From contig NZ_JABJVV010000010.1 in assembly GCF_013155545.1 (NCBI RefSeq), forward strand, positions 124,001-188,000: a DNA stretch of 64,000 nucleotides. The letters are read 5' to 3'. The position numbers and the translations under genes were made by a program. Position 1 is the stretch's first letter, and every line of letters starts with the position of its first letter. The notes under the pieces are model-generated. The model saw only the letters and a list, made by a program, of their open reading frames with translations. It was not told the DNA's origin and did no database searches. This document shows positions 54,334 to 63,097 of the stretch, piece by piece. Source of the stretch: Caenimonas soli. GTDB lineage: Bacteria > Pseudomonadota > Gammaproteobacteria > Burkholderiales > Burkholderiaceae_C.

Positions 54334-55386
54334 TTATTGCCTGGGCTGCTGCGGGTGCTCGAAGAAGAAGCGCAGCATCTCGGCGGTCGCGTCCGGGCCG
54401 CGGCTGTCGGTATAGGAGCCGAGCGGGCTGCCGCCCGACCAGGCGTGGGGCGAGCCATGAACCAGCCAATGCTCCGCGACCACGCGGCCGTCGGTGGCAT
54501 CGACGTGAACTCGCCGGGTGCTGGCGCGCGCACCGCTGTTGCGGACCTGGTGGGTTTCGACCGACGAACCCGTGCCCGCACATGCGGCAACGACCTGTTC
54601 GCCATTCGCCGGATGCACGGTGGAATCGGCATCGCCATGAAAGACGATGGTGGGCACGCCATGCGCCGCACCGGCAGGCGCCGAAGCGCCGCCGCGCATC
54701 GCGGCCAAGGCACCGGGCAGGTCGGTTGCTGCCCCGGCCGCCAATCCCGAGTGGACGCCGACGGCGGCGTACAGCTCGGGGTAGGCCGATCCCAGGATGG
54801 CCGCCATCGCGCCGCCGGCCGATAGGCCTGCGACGTAGACGCGCTGCGGGTCGATCGCGTGCTGAGCCATCACTTCGCGCGTCATCGCGGCCAGCATGGC
54901 GGGCTCGCCGCGGCCGCGCTGCTGGTGGCTGTGCTTGAACCAGTTCCAGCAACCCTGGGCATTGGCCTGGCGCGACTGCGCCGGATACAGCACGTAGAAG
55001 CCCTGGGCCAGAGCCGCGTCGTTCATGGCCGTACCCCTGGCGAAATCATCGGGGTCCTGGGTGCAGCCGTGGAGCATCACCACCAGCGGCAGGCGGATAT
55101 CGCCCGCGCCAGGCGGAATGTAGAGCTTGTAGTCCCGGCGGGCGGTGCCGCTGCCGGAGCTGCCGGCGACGAAACGGCCCGGCATTGCCGGATCGGCACC
55201 GGGCTGCGGCGTGGCCGGCACTTCGCGAGCGGGCACTTCGATGGCATCGAAGGTGGGCCTGGGTTGGCTCGGCATGGAGCTGGTTGCGCCAAGCGCGGCC
55301 TGGATCGCCGCCGTGGCGGCCTGCAGGTCGCCGGCGCGGGTGAGCCGGGTGGCCTCGTTCATGAGATTCTGAAATTGCGTGTTCAT
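54334..55386 (-). CDS. PHB depolymerase-family esterase
   Basis: 350 residues. A 100-residue N-terminal region (Pro/Ala-rich, without a clear signal peptide) precedes an esterase_phd-type alpha/beta hydrolase: VVMLHGCTQDPDDFA (oxyanion region), nucleophile GLSAGGAMA, and acid/His elements in VFHGDADSTVHP and GSPHAWSGG. Members hydrolyse polyhydroxybutyrate or feruloyl/acetyl esters. The lack of a signal peptide argues for a cytoplasmic role. Substrate not determined. Confidence 0.85.
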   Translation of the reverse strand: MNTQFQNLMNEATRLTRAGDLQAATAAIQAALGATSSMPSQPRPTFDAIEVPAREVPATPQPGADPAMPGRFVAGSSGSGTARRDYKLYIPPGAGDIRLPLVVMLHGCTQDPDDFARGTAMNDAALAQGFYVLYPAQSRQANAQGCWNWFKHSHQQRGRGEPAMLAAMTREVMAQHAIDPQRVYVAGLSAGGAMAAILGSAYPELYAAVGVHSGLAAGAATDLPGALAAMRGGASAPAGAAHGVPTIVFHGDADSTVHPANGEQVVAACAGTGSSVETHQVRNSGARASTRRVHVDATDGRVVAEHWLVHGSPHAWSGGSPLGSYTDSRGPDATAEMLRFFFEHPQQPRQ

Positions 55387-55406
55387 TGTTGGTGTGTCCT
55401 TAGCTG

Positions 55407-55835
55407 TCAGGCGCTGGCGGTGCGGCCGCGCAGCGCGGCCTTGACCGCCGGGCTCGCATGCAGCGCGCCCAGCACGGTGATCGATTCGATGGTGTCGAGC
55501 GCCAACGCCGGAGTGACGTCGGCGGCGATGGAGGCCAGGCCCAGCACCCTGATCTGCAGCATCTGCCCTGCCGCCTTGACTGCGTTCAGGTCGTCGGCGG
55601 TGTAATGCTGGATGCCCAGCACCAGCGTCTTGCGCATGACCACTTGGCGCACCACGTCCTGATGCGTGGCCAGCTGGTTGCGGATCGCGGTGCGGATGAG
55701 GTCCGTGCGATTGTTATAGAAGCCCTCCTGCACCAGAAGGTCGATCTGGCCCAGGTCGACGCAGCCGATGTTGATCGTCAGCTTCTCGTCGACGGGCTTG
55801 GGATTGGCGGAAAGGGTCGCGCTTCGGGCTGGCAT
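55407..55835 (-). CDS. CopG/ribbon-helix-helix-type transcriptional regulator
   Basis: 142 residues. A ribbon-helix-helix-like segment (KLTINIGCVDLGQIDLLVQEGFYNNRTDLIRTAIRNQL, about 18-56) is followed by a C-terminal extension of unknown fold. It is 20 bases upstream of the esterase gene on the same strand, so it may regulate that gene. Confidence 0.75.
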   Translation of the reverse strand: MPARSATLSANPKPVDEKLTINIGCVDLGQIDLLVQEGFYNNRTDLIRTAIRNQLATHQDVVRQVVMRKTLVLGIQHYTADDLNAVKAAGQMLQIRVLGLASIAADVTPALALDTIESITVLGALHASPAVKAALRGRTASA

Positions 55836-55866
55836 GCCGCCATCCTAACACCATCCAAGTGGATGG

Positions 55867-56496
55867 TCAAACCTTCTTGGCGCCCAGCCGGGATTCCTTG
55901 CCTTGCAACAGTCGGTTGATGTTTTCGCGGTGGCGGTAAGCCAGCAGCATCGCCATCGCAGCGAGGGCCAGCGCGATCGGGGTCTCCGCGTACCAGGCCA
56001 TGCGATTGCCCAGCAAGTAGTACGCGGGCGCGAACACTGCCGAGACCAAAGAGGCCAGCGACGAGTAGCGGAAGAAGAACGCGATGATGAGCCAGGTCGC
56101 GCCGGTAGCCAGCCCCAGCACCAGGTCGATGCCGAACACCACGCCGATGAACGTCGCCACGCCCTTGCCGCCCTGGAACTTGAAGAACACGGGCCAGAGG
56201 TGGCCGAGGAAAGCCGCCAGCCCCACCATCGCGATCGTGCCGTCCTCCAGGCCATAGGGCTTGCCGAACCACTTCACCAGCAGCACGGGCACCAGGCCTT
56301 TCACGGCGTCCAGCAGCAAGGTGATGATGGCGGCGACCTTGTTGCCCGATCGCAGGACGTTGGTGGCACCGGGGTTCTTGCTGCCGAAAGTGCGCGGGTC
56401 GTTCAGGCCCATGACGCGGCTGACGATCACGGCGAAGGACAAGGACCCGACCAGGTAGGCCAAGACGGTAGCGAGAACAGGATAGAGCGATTGCAA
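55867..56496 (-). CDS. plsY: Glycerol-3-phosphate acyltransferase PlsY
   Basis: 209 residues, five to six membrane helices. Acyl-phosphate-dependent acylation of glycerol-3-phosphate at the start of phospholipid synthesis. Conserved motifs are GSLSFAVIVSR (near 17-27), GSKNPGATNVLR, FFKFQGGKGVATFIG and the late Asn/Glu stretch. ATG start, no neighbours in an obvious operon. Confidence 0.96.
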   Translation of the reverse strand: MQSLYPVLATVLAYLVGSLSFAVIVSRVMGLNDPRTFGSKNPGATNVLRSGNKVAAIITLLLDAVKGLVPVLLVKWFGKPYGLEDGTIAMVGLAAFLGHLWPVFFKFQGGKGVATFIGVVFGIDLVLGLATGATWLIIAFFFRYSSLASLVSAVFAPAYYLLGNRMAWYAETPIALALAAMAMLLAYRHRENINRLLQGKESRLGAKKV

Positions 56497-56520
56497 GCGG
56501 TGCCTCCGGGCTGGGAGCCG

Positions 56521-57012
56521 CTATTCTGCCAGCGCGCAGTTCACGGGCTTCGCGTGCAGCAGCTGCACGCACACCTGCGGATCCAGCCCCACCAGGTAAC
56601 CGCGGCGCCCGCCGTTGATCGCGATGCGCGGCAGCGCAAGAATGCTTTCCTCGATGTACACGGGCATCGCCTTGCGCGTGCCGAAGGGCGAGGTGCCTCC
56701 CACCAGATAGCCGCTGTGCCGGTTGGCCACTTCGGGCTGGCAGGGCTCGACCGACTTCGCGCCGATCTGGCGCGCCAGGTTCTTGGTGGACACCTTGCGG
56801 TTGCCGTGCATGAGGACGATCAGGGGCTTGCCCTTTTCGTCTTCCATGATCAGCGTCTTCACCACCGTGAACGGATCGAACCCCAGCACCTGGGCGCTGT
56901 GCTGCGCACCGCCATGCTCCAGGTACTCGTAGGGATGCTCGGTGAACGCCACCTTGTTCGCCTTGAGGAAGGCGGTGGCGGGAGTTTCGGAAACGTGCTC
57001 TTTCTTGCTCAC
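56521..57012 (-). CDS. ybaK: Cys-tRNA(Pro)/Cys-tRNA(Cys) deacylase YbaK
   Basis: 163 residues from a GTG that overlaps the stop of the aldo/keto reductase gene (GTGA). YbaK/ProX-type trans-editing fold: VVKTLIMEDEKGKPLIVLMHG (Lys of the active site) and a GGTSPFGTRKAMPVYIEE loop typical of YbaK. It removes mischarged cysteine from tRNA-Pro. Longer upstream frame would be shadow of the reductase gene. Confidence 0.93.
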   Translation of the reverse strand: MSKKEHVSETPATAFLKANKVAFTEHPYEYLEHGGAQHSAQVLGFDPFTVVKTLIMEDEKGKPLIVLMHGNRKVSTKNLARQIGAKSVEPCQPEVANRHSGYLVGGTSPFGTRKAMPVYIEESILALPRIAINGGRRGYLVGLDPQVCVQLLHAKPVNCALAE

Positions 57013-58070
57013 ACTGCGGGATCGCGAATTTCCCAGCGGATCTTGTCGATCTCGGCCAGCACCTCGGGTGCGAGCTTGGTACCCCAGGCGTCGAGATCTT
57101 CTTCCAGCTGCGCGAGCGTGGTCACGCCGATGATCGTGCTGGCCACCTGCCACTTGGTATAGCACCAGGCCAGTGCCATCTGCGCCGGCGTCAGGCCGTT
57201 GGCGCGGGCCAGGGCGTTGTAGCGGCGGGCGGCAGCCAGCGCCTCGGGGCGGCCCCAGCGCTGCTTGCGCACCGACTCATATTTGGCGATACGCGCGCTC
57301 TTGGGCGCATTCGGGCCTTCGATGCCCGATTCGTCGTACTTGCCGGTCAGGAGGCCGAACGCCAACGGCGAGTACGCCAGCAGCGACACGTCGAGGCGGT
57401 GCATGGTTTCGTCCAGGCCGTTCTCCAGCGTCCGGCTGACCAGGCAATAGGGGTTCTGCACGGTGGCAATGCGGGGCAGCTTGTGCTCTTCCGCGAGCCG
57501 CACGAATTCATGCACGCCATAAGGCGTTTCGTTGGACAGGCCGATGTGGCGGATCTTGCCCTGCTTGACCAGCTGCGCAAAAGCTTCCAGCTGTTCGTGG
57601 ATGGAGGTGGTGGTGCGCTCCTTGGTCGGGTCGTAGTACATCTGCCCGAACATGGGCACGTTGCGTTCGGGCCAGTGGATCTGGTAGAGATCGATCGCTT
57701 CGGTCTGCAGGCGCTTCAACGAGGCCTCGCAGGAAGCAACGATGTCCTTGGCCGTCAGGCCAGTGCCTTCGCGCACCCAGGGCATGCCACGCGAAGGGCC
57801 CGCGACCTTGGTGGCCAGCACCAGCTTGTCGCGCGCGCCGGGGTTCTTCTTGAACCAGTTGCCGATGATGGTTTCTGTGGCGCCGAAGGTCTCGGCGCGG
57901 GCCGGCACCGAGTACATCTCGGCGGTGTCGATGAAGTTGATCCCCCGCTCCAGCGAACGATCGAGGATGGCGTGGGCGGTGGGTTCATCCACCTGCTCGC
58001 CGAAGGTCATGGTGCCCAGGCAGATGGGCGTGACGTGCAGGTCGCTGTGGCCGAGTTTGACTTTTTGCAT
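57009..58070 (-). CDS. Aldo/keto reductase (Tas-like)
   Basis: 353 residues, (beta/alpha)8 barrel with the AKR tetrad visible: INFIDTAEMYS (Asp48, Tyr53), LVLATKVAGP (Lys) and LYQIHWPERN (His). The long loop near 85-150 resembles Tas. NADPH-dependent carbonyl reduction; physiological substrate unknown. It is translationally coupled to ybaK. Confidence 0.9.
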   Translation of the reverse strand: MQKVKLGHSDLHVTPICLGTMTFGEQVDEPTAHAILDRSLERGINFIDTAEMYSVPARAETFGATETIIGNWFKKNPGARDKLVLATKVAGPSRGMPWVREGTGLTAKDIVASCEASLKRLQTEAIDLYQIHWPERNVPMFGQMYYDPTKERTTTSIHEQLEAFAQLVKQGKIRHIGLSNETPYGVHEFVRLAEEHKLPRIATVQNPYCLVSRTLENGLDETMHRLDVSLLAYSPLAFGLLTGKYDESGIEGPNAPKSARIAKYESVRKQRWGRPEALAAARRYNALARANGLTPAQMALAWCYTKWQVASTIIGVTTLAQLEEDLDAWGTKLAPEVLAEIDKIRWEIRDPAV

Positions 58071-58124
58071 GGGAGAAAGACTACAAGGGTGAAGGGTGAC
58101 TGCGCAGAATAATTGATTTTCGCT

Positions 58125-58197
58125 GTCATTGCGGGCTTGACCCGCAATCCAGGAATTCGGCGCGCCGCGGTGGATCCCGGGTCAAGCCCGGGATGAC
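58125..58197. repeat. Paired REP-like palindromes (BIME-like)
   Basis: Two palindromic units in opposite orientation: TGCGGGC-TTGA-CCCGCA (inside 58125-58151) and CCCGGG-TCAAG-CCCGGG (inside 58171-58197). The second is the inverted copy of the unit at 18888-18914. It lies between the aldo/keto reductase start and the acyl-CoA synthetase stop, and runs into the last codons of the latter. Confidence 0.75.
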
Positions 58198-59936
58198 GGA
58201 TCTCTGGCCCTCTCTTCTTCCTGCAGACGCAGCACCCTCCTTTGCACCTTGCCCGTCGTCGTCATCGGCAAGGCATCGATGAACTCGATCTCTTTCGGGT
58301 ACTCATAGGGCGCGAGCTTGCCCTTCACATGGGCCTGCAGCTGCTCGACCAGCTGGGCATCGAAGTCGGGCCCCGACTTCGCGCGCTCTGCCGCAAACTC
58401 TGGCGCCAGCACCACGAAGGCCTTGACCAGGGCGCCGCGCTCGCGGTCAGGCTTGGGCACCACCGCTGCGTTGATCACGGCCGGGTGCTTGACCAGGCAG
58501 TTCTCGATTTCACTGGGGCCGATGCGGTAGCCCGCCGCCTTGAACACATCATCGGCGCGGCCCTGGTACCAGAGATAGCCGTCGGCGTCCCGCGTGGCCA
58601 TGTCGCCGGTGCGGCACCAGTCGCCGGTGTGCTTGTTGCGCGTTGCGGTTTCGTTCTTCCAGTAGCCCAGGAAGAAGATCGGGTCGGGATCGCCTTGGAC
58701 GTCGTAGCGATTCACCGCCACATCGCCGGGTACACCGACCGGGCATTCGTTGCCGTCTTCGTCGATCACCGCCACGCGATGCCCGGGGTAGCCCCGGCCC
58801 ATGCTGCCCGCTCGCGCCGGCCAGCCGATGCCGCCTTCGGTGCGGCCGTTCATCGAGCAGTTGCCGACCACGTAGTTGATCTCGGTCTGGCCGAACATCT
58901 CGTTCACCGTCACGCCCAGCTGCTGCTGGCAGTAGTTGAACACCGCATCGCCCACCGCCTCGCCGGCGCTCATCATGGCTTGCAGCTTGAGCTTGAATTC
59001 GGCCGCCGGCTCCGGATACGCCTTCATCATGGCCTTGAGGGCGGTAGGGAACAGGAAGGTGTGGGTGACGGCATGTTCCTGCATCAGCGTGAACGCCAGC
59101 TCGGGGCTGAAGCGGCCGTTGTAGGCCACGATGGGCCGGCCGAAATACAGGGTCGGCAACAAGGCATCCATCAGGCCGCCGGTCCAGGCCCAATCGGCCG
59201 GGGACCAGAACACGGCATGGGTTTCCTCGTTGGCCTTGCCGTCGAAGCCGAACCAGTTCTGGCTGCACACGAACCCCGGCAGATTGCCGATCAGCGCGCG
59301 ATGCGGGAGAAAGGCGCCCTTGGGCGGGCCGGTCGTGCCGCTGGTGTAGATCAGGATCGCGCCTTCGTCCGCCTTGGTGTCCACCGCGGTGAAGGTGGTG
59401 CCTTGTTTGGCCAACTCCTCCTCGTAGCCCAGGTCGGCCTGCGCAGCCGCTTCGCCCACGCCGATGACGGTGCGCAAGGCCGGGCAATCGCCACGGACCG
59501 AGAGCAGGTTGGCGATGGAGCTTTCGTCGCAGATGGCGACCACAGCCTCGCTGTTCTGCAATCGGTACTCCAGCGCCTCGGGGCCGAACAGCATCGACAG
59601 CGGCATCGCCACGGCGCCCAGCTGGAACACCGCCATATAGGCGATGGCGGTTTCGAAACGCTGCGGCATGACGATGGCGACGCGGTCGCCGCGCTGCACT
59701 CCCAGGGATGCCAGCAGGTTGCTCATGGCGTTGGCACGAACCTGCAACTCCAGGTAGGAAAGAAACTCGGAGCCGGCTTCGACGCCATGGGCACGGATCG
59801 CCGTGCGCTCGATCGCATCGGGCCGCCGGGCCCAGCGCGTGCAGCAGACCTCGGCGATGTTGAAGTGCTCGGGCACCTGCCAGCGAAAGCCGGCGTGCAT
59901 GCGCGCGTAGTTGTCCCTGCCTTGACTGACACCCAT
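58182..59936 (-). CDS. AMP-binding acyl-CoA synthetase
   Basis: 584 residues, ANL superfamily. The A3 phosphate loop is ILIYTSGTTGPPKGAF, with A5-like NEMFGQTEINYVVG and A8-like WYQGRADDVFKAAGYRIGP, and the catalytic C-terminal lysine near TTGKVQRRVLR. It activates a carboxylic acid to acyl-CoA via acyl-AMP; medium-chain or acetyl-CoA-synthetase-like acids are likely but the substrate is not resolved. The last residues DPSSRA and the stop codon are provided by the REP-like repeat, so the natural C-terminus may have been altered by its insertion. Divergent from the next gene. Confidence 0.92.
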   Translation of the reverse strand: MGVSQGRDNYARMHAGFRWQVPEHFNIAEVCCTRWARRPDAIERTAIRAHGVEAGSEFLSYLELQVRANAMSNLLASLGVQRGDRVAIVMPQRFETAIAYMAVFQLGAVAMPLSMLFGPEALEYRLQNSEAVVAICDESSIANLLSVRGDCPALRTVIGVGEAAAQADLGYEEELAKQGTTFTAVDTKADEGAILIYTSGTTGPPKGAFLPHRALIGNLPGFVCSQNWFGFDGKANEETHAVFWSPADWAWTGGLMDALLPTLYFGRPIVAYNGRFSPELAFTLMQEHAVTHTFLFPTALKAMMKAYPEPAAEFKLKLQAMMSAGEAVGDAVFNYCQQQLGVTVNEMFGQTEINYVVGNCSMNGRTEGGIGWPARAGSMGRGYPGHRVAVIDEDGNECPVGVPGDVAVNRYDVQGDPDPIFFLGYWKNETATRNKHTGDWCRTGDMATRDADGYLWYQGRADDVFKAAGYRIGPSEIENCLVKHPAVINAAVVPKPDRERGALVKAFVVLAPEFAAERAKSGPDFDAQLVEQLQAHVKGKLAPYEYPKEIEFIDALPMTTTGKVQRRVLRLQEEERARDPSSRA

Positions 59937-59962
59937 GGCCGCATCTCCTTATGATTGGGTGA

Positions 59963-60868
59963 ATGTACCAAGCCAAGAAAGCTCCGCGCAGCGAATTCGT
60001 CCCCATCCGCGGCCTGAAGTACCACGTGCTGGTATGGGGCAACCCGACGCCGGGCAAGGTGCCGCTGGTGATGGTGCACGGCTGGATGGACGTTGCGGCT
60101 TCCTATCAGTTCGTGGTGGACGCGTTCGCCCAGGACCATTACGTGATCGCCCCCGACTGGCGCGGCTATGGCCTGACCGAATCGCCGGCAGCCGACAACT
60201 ACTGGTTTCCCGACTACCTGGCCGATCTCGATTTCCTCCTCGACCACTATTCGCCCGGCGCACCGGTGAACCTGGTGGGCCACAGCATGGGCGGCAATGT
60301 GGCCATGCTGTACTCAGGCTCACGCCCGCAGCGAATCCACCGGCTGGTCAACCTGGAGGGCTTCGGCATGGGAGCGACGCGGCCTTCGCAAGCGCCGACG
60401 CGCTACGCCAAATGGATGGACGAGCTGAAGGCCTTCCATCGCGGCGAGCTGGCGCTCAAGCCCTACGAATCGGTGTCCGGCGTCGCGCGGCGCCTCATGA
60501 AGACCAACAAGCGGCTGTCGCAAGACAAGGCCGACTGGCTGGCACAGCACTGGGCCAGGCAGGACGCGGCGGGAATGTGGCGCATCCTGGGCGATCCGGC
60601 CCACAAGATCACCAACGCGCAGCTGTATCGCGTGGACGAGGTGCTGGAGATCTACAAGTCGATCTCGGCCCCCACCTTGGCCGTGGAAGCAGGTGATGAC
60701 AGCCTGTCACAGTGGTGGCAAGGAAAATACACTCTGGCCGAGTACCACGAACGTTTACGTTCTGTGCCGAACGTGCGCACGGCTTTGGTCCAGGACGCCG
60801 GCCACATGCTGCATCACGACCAGCCCGAGCAGCTCGCCAAACTGATCGAAAACTTTTTGGCGACGTAA
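59963..60868 (+). CDS. Alpha/beta hydrolase
   Basis: 301 residues, single alpha/beta-hydrolase domain: VMVHGWMDVAASY (oxyanion loop), nucleophile GHSMGGNVA, DWRGYGLTESP cap region and a His in QDAGHMLHHDQ. Esterase, epoxide hydrolase or similar; no substrate evident. Divergent from the acyl-CoA synthetase with a 26-base gap, so the two may share regulation. Confidence 0.88.
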   Translation: MYQAKKAPRSEFVPIRGLKYHVLVWGNPTPGKVPLVMVHGWMDVAASYQFVVDAFAQDHYVIAPDWRGYGLTESPAADNYWFPDYLADLDFLLDHYSPGAPVNLVGHSMGGNVAMLYSGSRPQRIHRLVNLEGFGMGATRPSQAPTRYAKWMDELKAFHRGELALKPYESVSGVARRLMKTNKRLSQDKADWLAQHWARQDAAGMWRILGDPAHKITNAQLYRVDEVLEIYKSISAPTLAVEAGDDSLSQWWQGKYTLAEYHERLRSVPNVRTALVQDAGHMLHHDQPEQLAKLIENFLAT

Positions 60869-60994
60869 AACGCGCGACGCAAGCGCGAAAAATTACCGCA
60901 AGTCCGGTAGAGCTGAAGCCCAACACGTAACAATGCTTGAAGTAGGAATGGTCCTACTTCACACTCCAGTCACCAAGTGTGTTCGGGGTGTCGA

Positions 60995-61912
60995 ATGCGT
61001 AGGATTTGTTGGGGACTGTTGCTGGCTAGCCTGCTGCCTTGTGCGGCCGTGGCTGATGAGTTCGATCAGGGCTTGGCCACGCTCTGGGAAGTCCTTTGGC
61101 ACCAAAGCGGCACGCCCACCCGGATCGTGCGCTGGGAAAACGACATCCGCGTGCGCATCCATGGCGTCAATGCCGCCGCTCACCGCGAGCATACGCTCCA
61201 GGCCCTGCGCACCGTCACCGGCGAAGCCGGCATCAAGCTGATCGACGTGAGCGGCCAGCCCGACGAGTCAACCGCCAACCTCAACGTCGAAATCACGGCC
61301 GACACCGCGCTGGAAGACAACCAGCCCTGCGTGACCTACCTGGATTTCCGGACCGAAACCAAGATCGAATCGGCCAGCATCCAGATGCGTTCCAAGGACG
61401 CATGGCGCTGCGCCTATCACGAAGCCATGCACGTCATGGGCGTGCGCGGCCATCCCGCCGGGCAGACCGTGCTGAGCTACTTCCCCTGGAAGATCGACGG
61501 CCTGCTGCCGTTGGACAAGGTCATGTTGCGCGCCTGGTATTCGCCGCGCATGGCCGGCGGCATGACGCCCTTCGAAGCGTTGCCGGTGCTGGCCGACGAG
61601 CTGGTGGCCACTTCCGCCAACAAGGCCGCCGCCGCCCAGATTCGGGACCAGTTCTTCTCCTCCACCATCCAGCAGATGCACGCCTATGCCAACGGCCAGG
61701 GCGACGTTCCTGCGGTGGTCAAGCGCTCCGGCAAGGCCACTAACGAAGGCATTCGCTACGGCCGCACCGAAATGAGCTACTTCCTGGGCATCGCCTACCT
61801 GGAAGGCACCACCGTCCAACGCGACGCCACCCAGGCCGTGCGCTGGCTGGAACGTGCCGCCACCATGGGCAACCGCGGCGCCCAGGCCAAGCTCGGCGCG
61901 TTTAAACAGTAA
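60995..61912 (+). CDS. Secreted metalloprotease-like protein with C-terminal Sel1 repeat
   Basis: 305 residues from the ATG at 60995 (MRRICWGLLLASLLPCAAVA signal peptide); a GTG at 60977 would add six residues. The middle part has an HExxH zinc motif, HEAMHVMGVRGH (His142, Glu143, His146, with His153), preceded by a DUF2927-like region (TVTGEAGIKLIDVSG). The C-terminus has a Sel1-like repeat (GIAYLEGTTVQRDATQAVRWLERAA). Likely a periplasmic or secreted peptidase; its metzincin-like helix has His one residue later than in classical metzincins. Confidence 0.78.
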   Translation: MRRICWGLLLASLLPCAAVADEFDQGLATLWEVLWHQSGTPTRIVRWENDIRVRIHGVNAAAHREHTLQALRTVTGEAGIKLIDVSGQPDESTANLNVEITADTALEDNQPCVTYLDFRTETKIESASIQMRSKDAWRCAYHEAMHVMGVRGHPAGQTVLSYFPWKIDGLLPLDKVMLRAWYSPRMAGGMTPFEALPVLADELVATSANKAAAAQIRDQFFSSTIQQMHAYANGQGDVPAVVKRSGKATNEGIRYGRTEMSYFLGIAYLEGTTVQRDATQAVRWLERAATMGNRGAQAKLGAFKQ

Positions 61913-61983
61913 CGGTAAACGCCCCGCTGCGACGGACGCCTCCTTCGTCGTGTCAGAATCCTTGGCTCAAAAGGATTTGGACC

Positions 61984-63088
61984 ATGGACGCAGAACGCAT
62001 CAACCTGATCGGCAGCAAACTCACCGACCTTTCCGCCCGCACCGAAGCCTTACGGGGGTATCTTTGACTTCGATGCCAAATCGGAACGCCTGAGGACGGT
62101 CAACGCCTCGCTCGAAGACCCGCAGGTCTGGAACGATCCCAAGAAGGCCCAGGAACTGGGCAAGGAACAAAAGCAGCTGAGCAGCGTCGTCGTGATGCTG
62201 CAGAACCTCACGCGCGAGCTTTCCGACAACCTCGAGCTGTTCGAGATGAGCAAGGAGGAAGGCGACGAGGCCGGCCTGCTCACCATCGAAGCCGAAACGG
62301 ACAAGCTGGGCAAGGACGTCGAGGCGCTGGAGTTCCGCCGCATGTTCAACAACCCGGCGGACCCGCTGAACGCTTTCCTGGACATCCAGGCCGGCGCCGG
62401 CGGGACCGAGGCCTGCGACTGGGCCAGCATGCTGCTGCGCCAGTACCTCAAGTACGCCGAGCGCAAGGGCTTCAAGACCATCGTCGAGGATGAAACTCCG
62501 GGCGACACGGCGGGCATCAAGAGCGCCACCATCAAGCTCGAAGGCGATTACGCCTATGGCCTGCTGCGCACCGAAACCGGTGTGCATCGGCTGGTGCGCA
62601 AGTCGCCCTTCGACTCCTCGGGCGGACGCCACACCAGCTTCGCCAGCGTGTTCGTCTATCCGGAGATCGACGACTCGATCGAGATCGACATCAACCCGGC
62701 CGACGTGCGGGTGGACACCTACCGCGCCAGCGGCGCCGGCGGCCAGCACATCAACAAGACCGATTCGGCCGTGCGCCTGACACACATCCCGACCAACATC
62801 GTGGTGCAGTGCCAGGACAGCCGCAGCCAGCACAGCAACCGCGACGTAGCCTGGAAGCGCCTGCGCTCGCGGCTGTACGACCACGAGATGCGCAAGCGCC
62901 AGGAAGAGCAGCAGAAGCTGGAGGACACCAAGACCGACGTGGGCTGGGGCCACCAGATCCGCAGCTACGTGCTGGATAACAGCCGCATCAAGGATCTGCG
63001 AACCGGCGTCGAAATCTCCGCGACGCAGAAAGTGCTGGACGGCGACCTGGACGCTTTCATCGAAGCTTCGCTCAAGCAGGGCGTTTAA
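61984..63088 (+). CDS. prfB: Peptide chain release factor 2, with programmed +1 frameshift
   Basis: 367 residues after frameshifting. The first frame runs from the ATG at 61984 for 27 codons to an in-frame TGA (62065-62067) in the context AGGGGGTAT-CTT-TGA-C. Translation shifts +1 at CTT, then continues in the second frame from 62066 to 63088, skipping the T at 62065. The Shine-Dalgarno-like AGGGGG just upstream of the slippery CTT-TGA is the classical RF2 autoregulation signal, letting RF2 shortage increase its own synthesis. RF2 determinants present: anticodon tripeptide SPF in [12 protein letters not shown] and the GGQ motif in [10 protein letters not shown]. It recognises UGA and UAA stop codons. 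Confidence 0.97.
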
Positions 63089-63097
63089 GGAATCAAG

